33,972 nucleotides of DNA from an uncultured Eubacteriales bacterium (GTDB lineage Bacteria > Bacillota > Clostridia > Christensenellales > Aristaeellaceae): the NCBI GenBank assembly GCA_902799045.1, contig CADBZH010000015.1, forward strand, positions 1 through 33,972. Direction: 5' to 3'. The notes below the pieces were generated by a model. The model had not been told where the DNA came from, did not search any database, and worked only from the letters and a program-made list of their open reading frames with translations. Made by a program: the position numbers and the translations under genes. This document shows positions 33,878-33,972 of this stretch, in pieces. Each line of letters opens with the position of its first letter. Within the stretch, counting starts at the first letter, position 1.

Positions 33878-33972
33878 GAGTGTGTTTCTAAATGCATATC
33901 CACCAGGATTATGCAAGAAGGATACGGATGCAGGCCAGATAAACGAAAGCAAGGAAACGGGGAGCGAGCTTA
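33878..33972 (-). mobile_element. IS5-family element, terminal part (runs off window)
   Basis: GAGTGTGTTTCTAAATG at 33878 onward, bordered by CTAG (33875-33878), resembles the end of IS5-family elements that use NTAN targets. The transposase C-terminus begins 31 bp inside. The element continues beyond the window. Confidence 0.6.
33909..33971 (-). CDS. IS5-family transposase, C-terminal end (partial)
   Basis: The minus-strand frame ends at TAA (33911-33909). The last 20 residues read FLAFVYLACIRILLA after KLAPR, the hydrophobic C-terminal helix typical of IS5-family DDE transposases. The rest, including the catalytic residues, lies outside the window. Confidence 0.65.
   Translation of the reverse strand, partial: KLAPRFLAFVYLACIRILLA

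Noticed and set aside
30541-33903. 1120-codon open frame on the minus strand
   Set aside because: It is antisense to three well-supported genes, rich in His, Arg, Gln and Val as expected from the reverse of GC-rich codons, and matches no family. It is a shadow frame.

Overview
The window looks like a chromosomal segment of a high-GC, anaerobic Bacillota, most likely a gut-type clostridium. The basis is the gene repertoire (HelD, YitT/DUF2179, VanZ-like, COG2509 and HI0933-type flavoproteins, rubrerythrin), a CIRCE operator on an hsp20 gene, strong Shine-Dalgarno sites, sigma-A type promoters, and high GC with long antisense shadow frames. Species cannot be named from the sequence alone.

The window appears bounded by insertion sequences. 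Base 1 is a typical IS66-type left end with a broken tnpA, and the last 95 bases are the 3' end of an IS5-family transposase on the minus strand. Positions 1-7500 are an accessory, decaying region: a decapitated sugar-binding protein, an intact (alpha/alpha)6 glycosidase-like gene, an acetyltransferase scrap, a VOC protein, a MATE exporter, an orphan promoter/operator region, a GH30 C-terminal scrap and a broken surface adhesin.

Positions 7700-12700 hold a complete polyamine uptake operon on the minus strand (XRE-cupin regulator, potA, potB, potC, potD). Its promoter region carries two copies of a putative operator. Next come a CIRCE-controlled small heat-shock protein, a branched-chain aminotransferase, a second MATE exporter, rubrerythrin, a VanZ-like protein and a tRNA-Arg(CCU). 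gyrB and gyrA follow, separated by a small element: a frameshifted four-helix-bundle gene enclosed by a perfect 35-bp inverted repeat made of GGGAGTA-type heptamers.

The right third carries a PfkB kinase and a YitT protein (minus strand). On the plus strand are the RNA polymerase recycling factor HelD, two flavoproteins, a HAD phosphatase-thiamine pyrophosphokinase fusion and a TGS-domain uridine-kinase-like protein.

The most striking layer is non-coding. A structured intergenic element occurs twice and shows compensatory stem changes. A 169-nt, almost fully self-complementary hairpin abuts one of those copies. There is a three-copy tandem hairpin repeat behind potD, a REP-like 29-bp palindrome behind gyrA, and a family of palindromic units, two of which sit in frame inside a flavoprotein gene. 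I found no CRISPR array, prophage or obvious defence system.
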